From CAYUUP01 sp964447925 (GTDB lineage: Bacteria > Bacillota > Clostridia > Oscillospirales > Oscillospiraceae), in assembly GCA_964447925.1 (NCBI GenBank), contig CAYUUP010000003.1, positions 1 through 43,376 on the forward strand: a DNA stretch of 43,376 bases, written 5' to 3'. Every line of letters begins with the position of its first letter. Within the stretch, counting starts at the first letter, position 1. Positions 7,698 to 15,573 of the stretch are shown one piece after another. A model generated the notes under the pieces. It saw only the letters and a program-made list of their open reading frames with translations. It had not been told where the DNA came from and ran no database searches. Both the position numbers and the translations under genes were made by a program.

Positions 7698-9638
7698 TTA
7701 TAATCCCATGGTGATAACGGCATCATAGCCCTCCCGGGTCGCCTGACCAATCTGTCTGGCCCGCTGTGCATCGCCCACAACATAGAACTCGGTATCGTAG
7801 GCCCGGAGCCGCTCTACCTCGGCAGAGCGGGGCTGCATTCCGGCGGCCATTACCACGGAGTCTGCTGGGAAGAGGATCTCCTCTCCTGCGGGATTTACAG
7901 CGGTGACACCCTCCGCAGTGATACCGGTGCAGCGGTGGCCAGTGGCAACGGTTAGTGTCTCCGCCGTCTCGATCTGGTGGAGCAGGTTCAGTCGGTGCAT
8001 CCGGCCACAGTCGGGGGCAAGCTCCTCCTGCATCTCCAGGATGGTGACATTGTGGCCCTCCCATGCCAGAGAGACGGCCTCCTCACAGCCAATCAGTCCG
8101 CCGCCGATGACCACTACCCGCTGCCCCACCGGAGTGTCCTTGCGGAGGTCGGCGCCGAAGATGACGTTGGGATTGTTCACCCCGGGAATCGGCAGCGCCC
8201 AGGGGTCAGCTCCAACGGCGGCGATGATGACGTCGGGCCGAAGCTCTGCTATCAGCTCATCGGTGACTACGGTGTTCAACCGGATGTCGATGGGCAGCTT
8301 CATAACCTGCCTGGAGGTCATATTCCGGTAGCGGAGGATATTCCGCTTGAACTCAGCGTTCTCTGCGTAGGCCAATCCCCCCAGCCGATCGGATTTTTCC
8401 ACCAGGGTGACGGTATGGCCCCGATCAAAGGCTGTACGGGCGGCCTGCATCCCGCCTGGGCCGCCGCCCACTATCAGTACTCTCCGGGTGCGGTTAGTGG
8501 GGATAGGGTGGAAAACCTCCTGCTCCCGACCGATGATGGGGTTGACAGCGCACCGCAGACAGCGGTTCTTCATCAGACCGGATTGACACTCACCGCACCG
8601 CAGGCAGGGGGTTACGTCCCAGGGACGGTTTTCCAACAGCTTACGAGGCAGAAAGGGGTCGGCGATCAGCGCCCGGCCCATGGCAATGGCGTCCACGCCG
8701 CTTTCCTCCATGAAAGCGGCCATCTTATCCGGCTCAGAAAAGGCACCCACGGTGACTACTGGGGTCTTGACGTGCTTTTTGATTTCCGCAGCCAGGCCGG
8801 AGTTCTCCCCGTGCTTCTGGAAGGCGCCGGGGTGCATCAGCACGGCAGAGTAGGGATCCTGCTGGGTGCCGGCAGAGACGTGAATCAGATCCACCTTGCC
8901 GTCCAGCGCCTTGGCGATTTTGATGCCTGTCTCAATACCGTAGCCGCCGGGGACACGCTCCGAGCCGGATATGCGAACATCAATGGGAAATTTTCGCCCT
9001 ACGGCAGCCCGCACCTTCTCTACCACCAGCAAGGGGAAGCGCATCCGGTTTTCAAAGCTGCCGCCCCACTGGTCGGTGCGGTGGTTGGTAATCTCGGAGA
9101 TGAACTGGTGCAGGAGCCAGCCGTGGCCCATATGGAGCATCACCATGTCAAAGCCGCAGGCCTGTGCGGTGGCGGCAGCTGCAGCGAAGGAGTCTGCCAC
9201 GGCAGAGATCTGAGCCTCGGTCATCTCTTCCACCGTATCTCCCCACTCGTCCACATAGCCGGAGGGGCCAATGGCGTTTCTGCCATTGATAAAGACGGGG
9301 TCGCACAGTGCACCGCCGTGGTCGATCTCCACTTCGGCAGCCGCTCCGCCAGAGTGGATGGCGTCTGCCATCTTGACGAAGTAGGGGATAGCAGAGGGAT
9401 CGTCCAGTCCTGCCTGCTGGGGGTGGGAGCGGCCAGTTTCAAGATCCACAATGACGTCACCTACGCATACCATAGCGCAGCCGCCGGCGGCCTTCAGCTT
9501 ATAATAGTGGAAGTTATCATCGTTGTAATGCTCGTTGGGACCCAACTCGGCCATGGAGGTAGGAGCGGAAAACATACGGTTCTTCAGCGTCAGCCCTGCC
9601 ACCTGAAGGGGACGGAAGAGGGTGCGGTAGGGATTCAT
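7698..9638 (-). CDS. OYE-family NADH:flavin oxidoreductase, FadH/BaiCD type (OYE1)
   Basis: A 646-residue flavo-iron-sulfur enoate or dienoyl reductase. Residues 1-340 form the FMN TIM barrel, with H169-M-G-H172-G and the following HQF, resembling the HGAHGYL-HQF active-site loop of BaiCD/FadH relatives, and the RTDQWGGSFENR flavin loop. Four cysteines in a CX2CX2CX11C pattern near residues 344-363, followed by VNP, bind a 4Fe-4S cluster. An FAD site (GGGPGG, about 390) and an NAD site (GGGLIG, about 510) follow. Length is typical (640-670). The ATG has AAAGGAG upstream. It leads an operon with three SnoaL-like genes, divergent from a PucR-type regulator. It probably reduces an alpha,beta-unsaturated carbonyl; the substrate is unknown. 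Confidence 0.93.
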   Translation of the reverse strand: MNPYRTLFRPLQVAGLTLKNRMFSAPTSMAELGPNEHYNDDNFHYYKLKAAGGCAMVCVGDVIVDLETGRSHPQQAGLDDPSAIPYFVKMADAIHSGGAAAEVEIDHGGALCDPVFINGRNAIGPSGYVDEWGDTVEEMTEAQISAVADSFAAAAATAQACGFDMVMLHMGHGWLLHQFISEITNHRTDQWGGSFENRMRFPLLVVEKVRAAVGRKFPIDVRISGSERVPGGYGIETGIKIAKALDGKVDLIHVSAGTQQDPYSAVLMHPGAFQKHGENSGLAAEIKKHVKTPVVTVGAFSEPDKMAAFMEESGVDAIAMGRALIADPFLPRKLLENRPWDVTPCLRCGECQSGLMKNRCLRCAVNPIIGREQEVFHPIPTNRTRRVLIVGGGPGGMQAARTAFDRGHTVTLVEKSDRLGGLAYAENAEFKRNILRYRNMTSRQVMKLPIDIRLNTVVTDELIAELRPDVIIAAVGADPWALPIPGVNNPNVIFGADLRKDTPVGQRVVVIGGGLIGCEEAVSLAWEGHNVTILEMQEELAPDCGRMHRLNLLHQIETAETLTVATGHRCTGITAEGVTAVNPAGEEILFPADSVVMAAGMQPRSAEVERLRAYDTEFYVVGDAQRARQIGQATREGYDAVITMGL

Positions 9639-9673
9639 ACAGGTTCAACTCCTTTTGCACTTTGACTTCTTTT

Positions 9674-9702
9674 ATTCTACCGTACCTTCATAGGAAAAGC
9701 AA
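9674..9702 (-). promoter_or_regulatory. Promoter of the OYE1-SnoaL operon
   Basis: Minus strand TTGCTT, 17-base spacer, TAGAAT; predicted start about 29 bases before the OYE1 ATG. It faces away from the regulator promoter about 80 bases off. Confidence 0.65.
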
Positions 9703-9755
9703 CAGGCAGGGAACAAAATTGGAAAAGGGCAGTTGTGAAAAAATCATAAAAGCAG

Positions 9756-9784
9756 TTGACAGCCAGCAAAATTTATGGTTCAAT
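9756..9784 (+). promoter_or_regulatory. Promoter of the first PucR-type regulator
   Basis: TTGACA (9756-9761), 17-base spacer, TTCAAT (9779-9784). It supports translation from 9827, not from upstream in-frame codons. Confidence 0.6.
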
Positions 9785-9826
9785 AAAGGGCAGAAAGCAA
9801 TCCTACAGACTGGGGGGTATTGGTTT

Positions 9827-11050
9827 ATGGACAGGAGTTATGCGGAAGAAAGGGCTGTTCTCTGGCGTGCGGCGGCAACTGGCGGACTTCAGGATGTGGT
9901 GGACGCCGCCCACCGGATGACTGGCTGTTCCATTGTTTTGGGGGATCCCATTCTTACTGTGGCGGCCTGGAGCTGCCCGATGGGACAGCAGGACTGGAGC
10001 TGGGAGGATTTTATCCAGGCGGGCTTTGCGCCCGATTTCCACCAGGAACTGGATGCGCCAATGCAGGAGAAGTGGGAACCCGCAGAGCGATGCGACGGCT
10101 GGATCGGCAGCGGGTCCCGGATAGGAGGGGATTATCTTCTGCTGGATCTGCAAATCAGGCCGGGAGACAGAGACTTTGGCGCTTGCTACCACCTGGCTGT
10201 CTCCGGGGATGGGATTGTTCCGCTGCGGCAGCAGCTGCCGCTGATTACAGAGCTATGTCAGGCCCTGCTGGCGGTGATTGACCGGAGTCAAGAGCCTGAC
10301 CGTGCCGCTGCGGAGCGCTTCCTGTTCCAGCTGCTGGAGGGAATGCTGGGGAAAACCCGGCTGCTGGAGCTGCGGGCCAATCTGTTGGATTTCCAAACTG
10401 AGGGCTTCTTTGTTCTGCTGCTGGTGGACATCGCCAGCTACCGGCCCACTGAGAGCAGTGTCACCGCCATCAGCAGCGCACTGGAGGGGCTGACCAACGG
10501 CATTTCCACTGTCTGCGGCAGCTATCTGGCGGTGCTGGAGCGGTGCCGCAGCGATGCCGAGGGCCACGCCCCGGCCTATTGCAACAAGTTGGAGAGCTGC
10601 CTGCGGCAGTATGGCCTGCGGGCCGCCCGAAGCCGGATGTTTTATGCTCTGCGGGAGGCGCCCGTCTACCGGCGTCAAGCGGAGACGCTGCTGAAGCTGC
10701 CCGTTCCCACCGGTGGGCGTGTCCTGCTGGACTTTGACCATATGGCCACCCTGGTGCTGGCGGCCAGCCTGCCCCCGGATGAACAGCGGGACGCTGCCTG
10801 CCATCCCATTATCCGGCATCTGGTGGAAATGGATCGGGAGAGCAAGTTCAGCTATATCGAGACGCTGCGGGCCTATCTGCAGAGCGGACAGCGAGCGGCT
10901 ACAGCCTGTGCCCGGCTCCATATCCACCGCAACACGCTGGACTATCGCCTGCGGAAGCTGGAGGATGAGACGCCCATTGACTGGACGGACGGCGAGCTGT
11001 TGTTTCAGCTCTACTTCTCCATCCAGCTGTTGGATGTGATTGGGAGATAA
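9827..11050 (+). CDS. PucR-family transcriptional regulator (first)
   Basis: A 407-residue DNA-binding regulator. The C-terminal 65 residues form the PucR/CdaR helix-turn-helix (AATACARLHIHRNTLDYRLR). The N-terminal 180 residues look like a ligand-sensing domain, with a GGEF-like or GAF-like central part that I cannot name firmly. I use the ATG at 9827; a longer reading from a TTG at 9662 would run through the promoter. It is divergently transcribed from the OYE1-SnoaL operon with 188 bases between, the usual arrangement for a local regulator. The ligand is probably the substrate or an intermediate of that operon (inference). A terminator follows directly. Confidence 0.88.
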   Translation: MDRSYAEERAVLWRAAATGGLQDVVDAAHRMTGCSIVLGDPILTVAAWSCPMGQQDWSWEDFIQAGFAPDFHQELDAPMQEKWEPAERCDGWIGSGSRIGGDYLLLDLQIRPGDRDFGACYHLAVSGDGIVPLRQQLPLITELCQALLAVIDRSQEPDRAAAERFLFQLLEGMLGKTRLLELRANLLDFQTEGFFVLLLVDIASYRPTESSVTAISSALEGLTNGISTVCGSYLAVLERCRSDAEGHAPAYCNKLESCLRQYGLRAARSRMFYALREAPVYRRQAETLLKLPVPTGGRVLLDFDHMATLVLAASLPPDEQRDAACHPIIRHLVEMDRESKFSYIETLRAYLQSGQRAATACARLHIHRNTLDYRLRKLEDETPIDWTDGELLFQLYFSIQLLDVIGR

Positions 11051-11092
11051 TAAAATTTCTCCGGCAGACAGCTGTCCGCCGGAGAAATTTTA
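11051..11092. terminator. Bidirectional terminator
   Basis: Arms TAAAATTTCTCCGGC (11051-11065) and GCCGGAGAAATTTTA (11078-11092) are perfect complements, with an additional GACAGCTGTC palindrome in the loop. It lies between the convergent pucR-like and CBS genes. Confidence 0.88.
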
Positions 11093-11112
11093 TTTGATAT
11101 GTGGATGGGAAT

Positions 11113-11547
11113 TCATGTGCCCTTCCGCAGATGCCGCGAGATATCCGCCAGAGCCTCTGCCGCTTCAGTGTCACACCGGTGGCTCCGGGCCAGATCACCC
11201 AGGGAAACCATACCGATGACCCGGCTGTTTTCCACCACAGGTAGCCGCCGGATCTGATATCGCGCCATCTGCTGGGCGGCGGACTTTGGGGTATCCCCGG
11301 GAGAGATGGTTTCCAGTTCCCGGGTCATAATGTCTTTCACCGGTACCCGTGAAGGATCCTGGGAGACGGCGACGCATCGGGTGATGATATCCCGGTCGGT
11401 AACAATGCCCCGCAGGGTGCCATCCTGGGCGCATACCGGCAATGCGCCCAGATCGTGACGGGCCAGCAGCCGGGCAGCCAGAGAGACGCTCTCCTCCGGC
11501 GTGATGGACACCACTGAGGAACTCATCAGATCCTTAATCTGCATCAT
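11113..11547 (-). CDS. Tandem CBS-domain protein
   Basis: A 144-residue protein consisting of two CBS domains. The first is IKDLMSSSVVSITPEESV to GIVTDRDI, the second VKDIMTRELETISPGDT to GMVSLGDLA. Such stand-alone CBS pairs bind adenosine nucleotides and act as energy or redox sensors; the partner here is unknown. I place the start at one of two adjacent ATGs (11547 or 11544), after a weak GGCGGTG ribosome site that lies inside a long inverted repeat. Longer in-frame readings lack a ribosome site. Separated from the upstream protease gene by 140 bases. Confidence 0.88.
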   Translation of the reverse strand: MMQIKDLMSSSVVSITPEESVSLAARLLARHDLGALPVCAQDGTLRGIVTDRDIITRCVAVSQDPSRVPVKDIMTRELETISPGDTPKSAAQQMARYQIRRLPVVENSRVIGMVSLGDLARSHRCDTEAAEALADISRHLRKGT

Positions 11548-11558
11548 AACAAAATACA

Positions 11559-11631
11559 CCGCCTGTTTCATGAAAAGAATTGCCGGAGGCCGGGCCTCCA
11601 TTCTGGCAGTAGTTTTCCATAAAACAGGCGG
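11559..11631 (-). promoter_or_regulatory. 73-base imperfect palindrome overlapping the CBS gene ribosome site
   Basis: Outer arms (11559-11576 and 11613-11631) match at about 18 of 19 positions and start CCGCCTGTTT. Inside is a second perfect GGAGGC-CCG-GCCTCC stem. In minus-strand mRNA the final arm contains the AGGCGGTG ribosome site of the CBS gene, so the fold would hide it. It could also act as a terminator for the protease transcript (the inner stem is followed by TTCTTTT). Confidence 0.6.
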
Positions 11632-11687
11632 GATTATGTGTATGGGATCAAAATTTTTGGACAGGGGAATCGGGATAGCGGCGGGCG

Positions 11688-13016
11688 TCACATGTCATTC
11701 TGATTCATCAGCTCCACATCCAGCTCCAGATACTCCCCCGCCCGCCAGATGGTCAGGGTGACGAAGTCCCCCACCCGACAGCCGTCCAGTACGGTCTTGA
11801 TCTCTGCCACAGTGGTGATCTTCTGACCTTCAATGCCAGTGATAATATCCCCGCTGAGTAGGCCGGCGGCTTGCGCCCCGGAGCCTGTGGTGACTGAGTC
11901 CACCATCACCCCGGTGATGAAAGCGTCATCAGTTCCAGCACTGACAGCGTAGCAGGTAATGCCCAGGGCGGGATGCTGGACTTCACCAAATTGGATTAGT
12001 GACTCCACGGTGGACTTTACCGTTCGGGAGGGAATGGCGAATCCCAGACCCTCTACCGTTGCGGTGGTGGTGTCCCCCGGATCGTTGGACATTTTCATGT
12101 TGTTGACCCCAATGACCAGCCCGTAGGTGTTGATGAGCGGGCCACCGGAATTGCCGGAATTCAAAGGGGCGGTGGTCTGAAGCAGGGTCATGGTGATGCC
12201 ATCGGTGGTGACGCTGCGGTTGACAGCGGAGATAATGCCGTCCGTCATGGATCCCCGCAGATCAGGACCCATGGGGTCGCCGATGGCCAACACGGCCTGG
12301 CCTACCGCCAGCAGGTCAGAGTCACCAAAAGAGGCAGCCTGAAGACCGGCACTCTCAATCTTCAGCACGGCCAGGTCGGTCTGGGTGTCATAGCCCACCA
12401 GTTGAGCGTCAAAATACTGATCATCATAGGTCTGCACGGTGGCGGAACTGCCGCCGGAGATCACGTGTTCATTGGTCAGAATGTAGCCATCAGCGGAAAG
12501 AATGATACCGGTACCGGTGGAGTAGCCGTCTTTGAGGGAAACAGTCAGACTGACCACAGAGGTAATGCACTGGGTATAGACATCCTCATAGGAAAGCTCA
12601 CCCATATCTGACCAGTCCAGCAAAGTCAGAGTGAAGGACTCCCCCTCCGTGTCATAGGCGGCGATGGCGGTTTCCTCCTCCGCATCCTCCACCTCAAGAA
12701 TGGCACCGGAGGGCAGCGTGTCTTGATTGTCACCGGTGGAGGGGGCAAAGGCCGGCAGGCTGCCGCCACCCTGAGTGGCCAGCCAGATGCCCGTTCCCAG
12801 CCCCACGGCGGCCAGAATCAGCAGAACCAGCAGAATGCCCCAGATGATCACAGCTACCCGGCTGTTCTGCGGCTGAGACTGTGCGGGGGCAGCTGGAAGG
12901 GCAGGCTCCGCCGGGGCAGAAGATGGGATGGCTCGGCGGCGGCGATAGCGGCGCACCGCCAGATCCCGGCTGCGGCGGATGCTTGGGGTATGGCGGTTTT
13001 GGGAACGGGATTCCAT
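11688..13016 (-). CDS. HtrA/DegP-like membrane-anchored serine protease with PDZ domain
   Basis: A 442-residue S1C protease. A basic cytosolic N-terminus (1-52) precedes one membrane helix (about 53-80), so the protease faces outside the membrane. The catalytic triad is H184 (TNEHVI), D214 (TDLAVLKI) and S290 (GNSGGP). A C-terminal PDZ domain (about 345-435; SGAQAAGLLSGDIITGIEG) binds substrate tails. An acidic, low-complexity linker lies at 85-125. The ATG at 13016 has AAGGAGG upstream. The family handles misfolded envelope proteins. It lies 51 bases behind proS on the same strand and may share its transcript. Confidence 0.93.
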   Translation of the reverse strand: MESRSQNRHTPSIRRSRDLAVRRYRRRRAIPSSAPAEPALPAAPAQSQPQNSRVAVIIWGILLVLLILAAVGLGTGIWLATQGGGSLPAFAPSTGDNQDTLPSGAILEVEDAEEETAIAAYDTEGESFTLTLLDWSDMGELSYEDVYTQCITSVVSLTVSLKDGYSTGTGIILSADGYILTNEHVISGGSSATVQTYDDQYFDAQLVGYDTQTDLAVLKIESAGLQAASFGDSDLLAVGQAVLAIGDPMGPDLRGSMTDGIISAVNRSVTTDGITMTLLQTTAPLNSGNSGGPLINTYGLVIGVNNMKMSNDPGDTTTATVEGLGFAIPSRTVKSTVESLIQFGEVQHPALGITCYAVSAGTDDAFITGVMVDSVTTGSGAQAAGLLSGDIITGIEGQKITTVAEIKTVLDGCRVGDFVTLTIWRAGEYLELDVELMNQNDM

Positions 13017-13067
13017 AGTGAGCCTCCTTGATATGCGAGAGAACAGGGATGTGCAAAATGGAGGGAC

Positions 13068-14507
13068 TTAATAGGCGACGCCCCAAATGACCATTTTCTT
13101 GGCAGGCCTGCCGCAGATGGGGCAGGTGTCAGCAAGGTGTTCCTGCCGGAAGGGGACACAGCGGCTGGTAACACCGCACTGCTCCTTCATGGCAATCTCG
13201 CAGGCCTCGCTGCCGCACCACATGGTCTTGGCAAAGCCTCCCTGGGACTGCATCCGCTCCTGCACCTCGTCCACGGTGGTGCAGACATAGGTGTTATCCT
13301 CCAAATTTTTCTTTGCCCTAGCAAACAGTGTGTCATGGATTTCGTCCAGCAGCCGGAGAGCGGTTCGCTCCAACTCCGGCAGGGGAATGAAGGACTTCTC
13401 CCCGGTATCTCGCCGGGCAATAACACATTGCCCCTTCTCAATGTCCTTGGGGCCGATCTCCACCCGCAGGGGGACACCCTTCATCTCATATTCCGAGAAT
13501 TTCCAGCCTGGGGACTGTTCGGAGGAGTCCAGCGTTACCCGCAGGCCAGCGGCTTTCAGCCGGTCTTTCAGTTTTTCCGCCATCTCCAGGACACCCTCCT
13601 TGTGCTGAGCCACAGGCACCACCACCGCCTGGATGGGGGCGATACGGGGGGGCAGAATCAAGCCGCTGTTGTCACCATGGGTCATGATGATACCGCCGAT
13701 GGTGCGGGTGGAAAGGCCCCAGCTGGTCTGGAAGGGGGCGGTAAGCTGGTTATTCCTATCTGCAAAGGCCACCCCAAAGGCTTTGGCGAAGCTGTCCCCG
13801 AAGTAGTGGGAGGTGCCGGACTGAAGGGCCTTTTTGTCATGCATCATACACTCGATGGTATAGGTGCGCTCCGCTCCAGCAAATTTTTCCTTATCAGTTT
13901 TCAGCCCCTTGATGACGGGCATGGCCAGCATATTTTCACACAGATCCGCGTAGATTTCCAGCATCCGTTCTGTCTCGGCAATGGCCTCCTCTGCTGTTGC
14001 GTGCATAGTGTGGCCCTCCTGCCACAGGAACTCCCGGTGCCGCAGGAAAGGGCGGCTGGTTTTTTCCCACCGGAGGACAGAACACCACTGGTTATACAGC
14101 TTGGGCAGATCCCGCCAGGAGTGGATGATATGAGCGTAGTGTTCGCAGAAAAGTGTCTCAGAGGTGGGGCGGATACACAGCCGCTCCTCCAGCTGCTCTC
14201 CTCCGCCATGGGTCACCCAGGCACACTCCGGGGCAAAGCCCTCCACGTGATCCTTCTCCTTTTGCAGGAGGGACTCCGGGATGAGAAGGGGCATAGCCAC
14301 ATTCTCGTGGCCGGTACGTTTGAACTCATCATCCAGCCAGCGCTGTATATTCTCCCAAATAGCGTAGCCATAGGGACGGAGGATAAACATCCCTTTGACG
14401 CTGGTGTAGTCGATGAGTTCTGCACGGGTGCAGACATCGGTATACCACTGGGTGAAGTTTTCATCCATAGGGGTGATGGCTTCTACCCGCTTTTGTTCCT
14501 TTGCCAT
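13068..14507 (-). CDS. proS: Prolyl-tRNA synthetase, archaeal/eukaryotic type (class 3)
   Basis: A 479-residue class II synthetase that charges tRNA-Pro. Motif 2 is seen as RWEKTSRPFLRHREFLWQEGHT and the proline-binding stretch as RPTSETLF. There is no editing (INS) domain between motifs 2 and 3, and the C-terminal domain contains a zinc-type cysteine set (C-G-S-E-A-C, CGV, CPICG) and ends with tyrosine, as in ProS type 3. I use the ATG at 14507 with GGAG nine bases upstream; a TTG five codons earlier would overlap that site. A near-consensus promoter precedes it. Confidence 0.96.
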   Translation of the reverse strand: MAKEQKRVEAITPMDENFTQWYTDVCTRAELIDYTSVKGMFILRPYGYAIWENIQRWLDDEFKRTGHENVAMPLLIPESLLQKEKDHVEGFAPECAWVTHGGGEQLEERLCIRPTSETLFCEHYAHIIHSWRDLPKLYNQWCSVLRWEKTSRPFLRHREFLWQEGHTMHATAEEAIAETERMLEIYADLCENMLAMPVIKGLKTDKEKFAGAERTYTIECMMHDKKALQSGTSHYFGDSFAKAFGVAFADRNNQLTAPFQTSWGLSTRTIGGIIMTHGDNSGLILPPRIAPIQAVVVPVAQHKEGVLEMAEKLKDRLKAAGLRVTLDSSEQSPGWKFSEYEMKGVPLRVEIGPKDIEKGQCVIARRDTGEKSFIPLPELERTALRLLDEIHDTLFARAKKNLEDNTYVCTTVDEVQERMQSQGGFAKTMWCGSEACEIAMKEQCGVTSRCVPFRQEHLADTCPICGRPAKKMVIWGVAY

Positions 14508-14556
14508 TGAAATCAGCTCCAAACCGCCCCATCGGGGGCACAGTACTTTATGCTAT

Positions 14557-14585
14557 ATTTTAATGAATTACTTCAGGATTGTCAA
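14557..14585 (-). promoter_or_regulatory. proS promoter
   Basis: Minus strand TTGACA, 17-base spacer, TAAAAT. Predicted start about 43 bases before the proS ATG. No T-box motif was seen in this short leader. Confidence 0.8.
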
Positions 14586-14680
14586 GGGAAACGGGTAACT
14601 TCCTTACAGGCGCATTGTGGGCTTGACAAGGGATCGGCACAAAATTTGCAGCGGCACCGCATAAGCAGCCTTTTGTGCGG

Positions 14681-14725
14681 TTAAAAGATATCCCAACCGT
14701 GAATAGCGATCGGGATATCTTTTAA
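14681..14725 (-). terminator. Perfect 14-bp inverted repeat, probable terminator of the TIGR04076 genes
   Basis: TTAAAAGATATCCC (14681-14694) and its complement (14712-14725) are separated by 17 bases, about 100 bases downstream of the last TIGR04076 gene on the minus strand. A weaker IR (GCACAAAA/TTTTGTGC, 14637-14678) lies beside it. The stem is AT-rich and could instead be a binding site. The gap 14508-14822 otherwise holds only the proS promoter. Confidence 0.5.
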
Positions 14726-14822
14726 AACAGTGCGAATAGGGTATTTGATTTTATAAAAGGTAGCACTCTTTGAAAAATCCGGGAATGGCCACGGGAATTC
14801 TCCACATCATGTGAATCGGGAT

Positions 14823-15122
14823 CTATTCTTTTGCGGCTTCAACGACAAAATAGACCGGGCGGACGCCGCTGCTGCAGCACCCCATACGCAGATCGGCCAT
14901 ATTGACCTTGCCACCGGTCGCATAGGCCATTGCATACTTGCGGATGCTGCTCCAGGCATAGGGGCAAAAGCCTTCAGGGATGTCATCCAGATTGGAGCCG
15001 GAGGTATAAAACACATCGCCGACCTTCATTTGTTCACATGGCCCCTCTGCTTTGATGGTACGATACGCGTTGAACTCCGGATAAAAATCAGTGCGAACGA
15101 CTGTAATCTTTGCTCTTCCCAT
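14823..15122 (-). CDS. TIGR04076 family protein (short copy)
   Basis: A 99-residue cytosolic protein of the uncharacterised TIGR04076 family. The family pattern is visible: KITVVRTDFYPE at the start, GPCEQMKVGDVF, PEGFCPYAW, YATGGK, then GCCSSGVRPVYFVVE. Four cysteines (GPC, GFC, and adjacent CC) recur at the same places in the upstream paralogue, suggesting metal or cluster binding, which is inference. The ATG has AGAGGGG upstream. It is the second gene of a tandem pair three bases apart, at the end of the minus-strand catabolic block. Confidence 0.85.
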   Translation of the reverse strand: MGRAKITVVRTDFYPEFNAYRTIKAEGPCEQMKVGDVFYTSGSNLDDIPEGFCPYAWSSIRKYAMAYATGGKVNMADLRMGCCSSGVRPVYFVVEAAKE

Positions 15123-15125
15123 GTT

Positions 15126-15488
15126 TTACCCCTCTTTCCCTGCAAGCTCATCCAGCGTGGGCATTGCGCCGGGCTGCGTGTCATCAATGATGGGTTCCAG
15201 CAGAAAGGTCACTGGACGGGCGCCATCGCTGCAGCAGGCAACATAGTGATTATCGGGAGAATTATGAACCCTGCCGCCGGAGGCAATAACAAACGCTTCA
15301 TCAGAAATAGACTCCCAGGCATTGGCACAGAACCCCACCGGAATCTCTGTTCCAAAAGGGCCGTCAGTAATAAACACCTCGCCCTTATGATGAACATGAC
15401 AGGGAATGACTGGCATTCCAGGCAGATATTTATGGACAATCTCCGGGCATTCACGACAGTCCAAAACCGTAATCTTACATCTTCTCAT
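15126..15488 (-). CDS. TIGR04076 family protein (long copy)
   Basis: A 120-residue paralogue of the next gene: KITVLDCRECPE, VIPCHVHHKGEVF, PVGFCANAWESI, IASGGRV, ACCSDGARPVTFLLE. It has an extra C-terminal tail of about 20 residues and additional cysteines near the start. The family has no proven function but is frequent near anaerobic redox and catabolic genes. The ATG has AGAGGAG eleven bases upstream. Lies 85 bases downstream of the aldo/keto reductase on the same strand. Confidence 0.85.
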   Translation of the reverse strand: MRRCKITVLDCRECPEIVHKYLPGMPVIPCHVHHKGEVFITDGPFGTEIPVGFCANAWESISDEAFVIASGGRVHNSPDNHYVACCSDGARPVTFLLEPIIDDTQPGAMPTLDELAGKEG

Positions 15489-15573
15489 AGTAGCTGTTCT
15501 CCTCTGAAATTGTATGAAACCATGATTTTCGGTGATTTGGAAATTGCGGCATATTGTTTTGGTGCCCGGCTAA

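Noticed and set aside
5410..9638. Bile-acid 7-alpha-dehydroxylation (bai) operon
   Set aside because: OYE and SnoaL-like types match in kind, but the SnoaL proteins are much longer than BaiE, the BaiE Asp is not evident, and no CoA ligase, SDR or BaiG-type transporter is nearby.
7977..9665. Long plus-strand open frame (562 codons) opposite OYE1
   Set aside because: Antisense to a clear FadH-type gene, no ribosome site, composition of a mirror frame in GC-rich codons.
13137..14510. Long plus-strand open frame opposite proS
   Set aside because: Antisense to a conserved synthetase gene; no independent support.
14523..14822. T-box or riboswitch upstream of proS
   Set aside because: The predicted proS start leaves a leader of only about 43 bases, and the inverted repeats lie upstream of the promoter.
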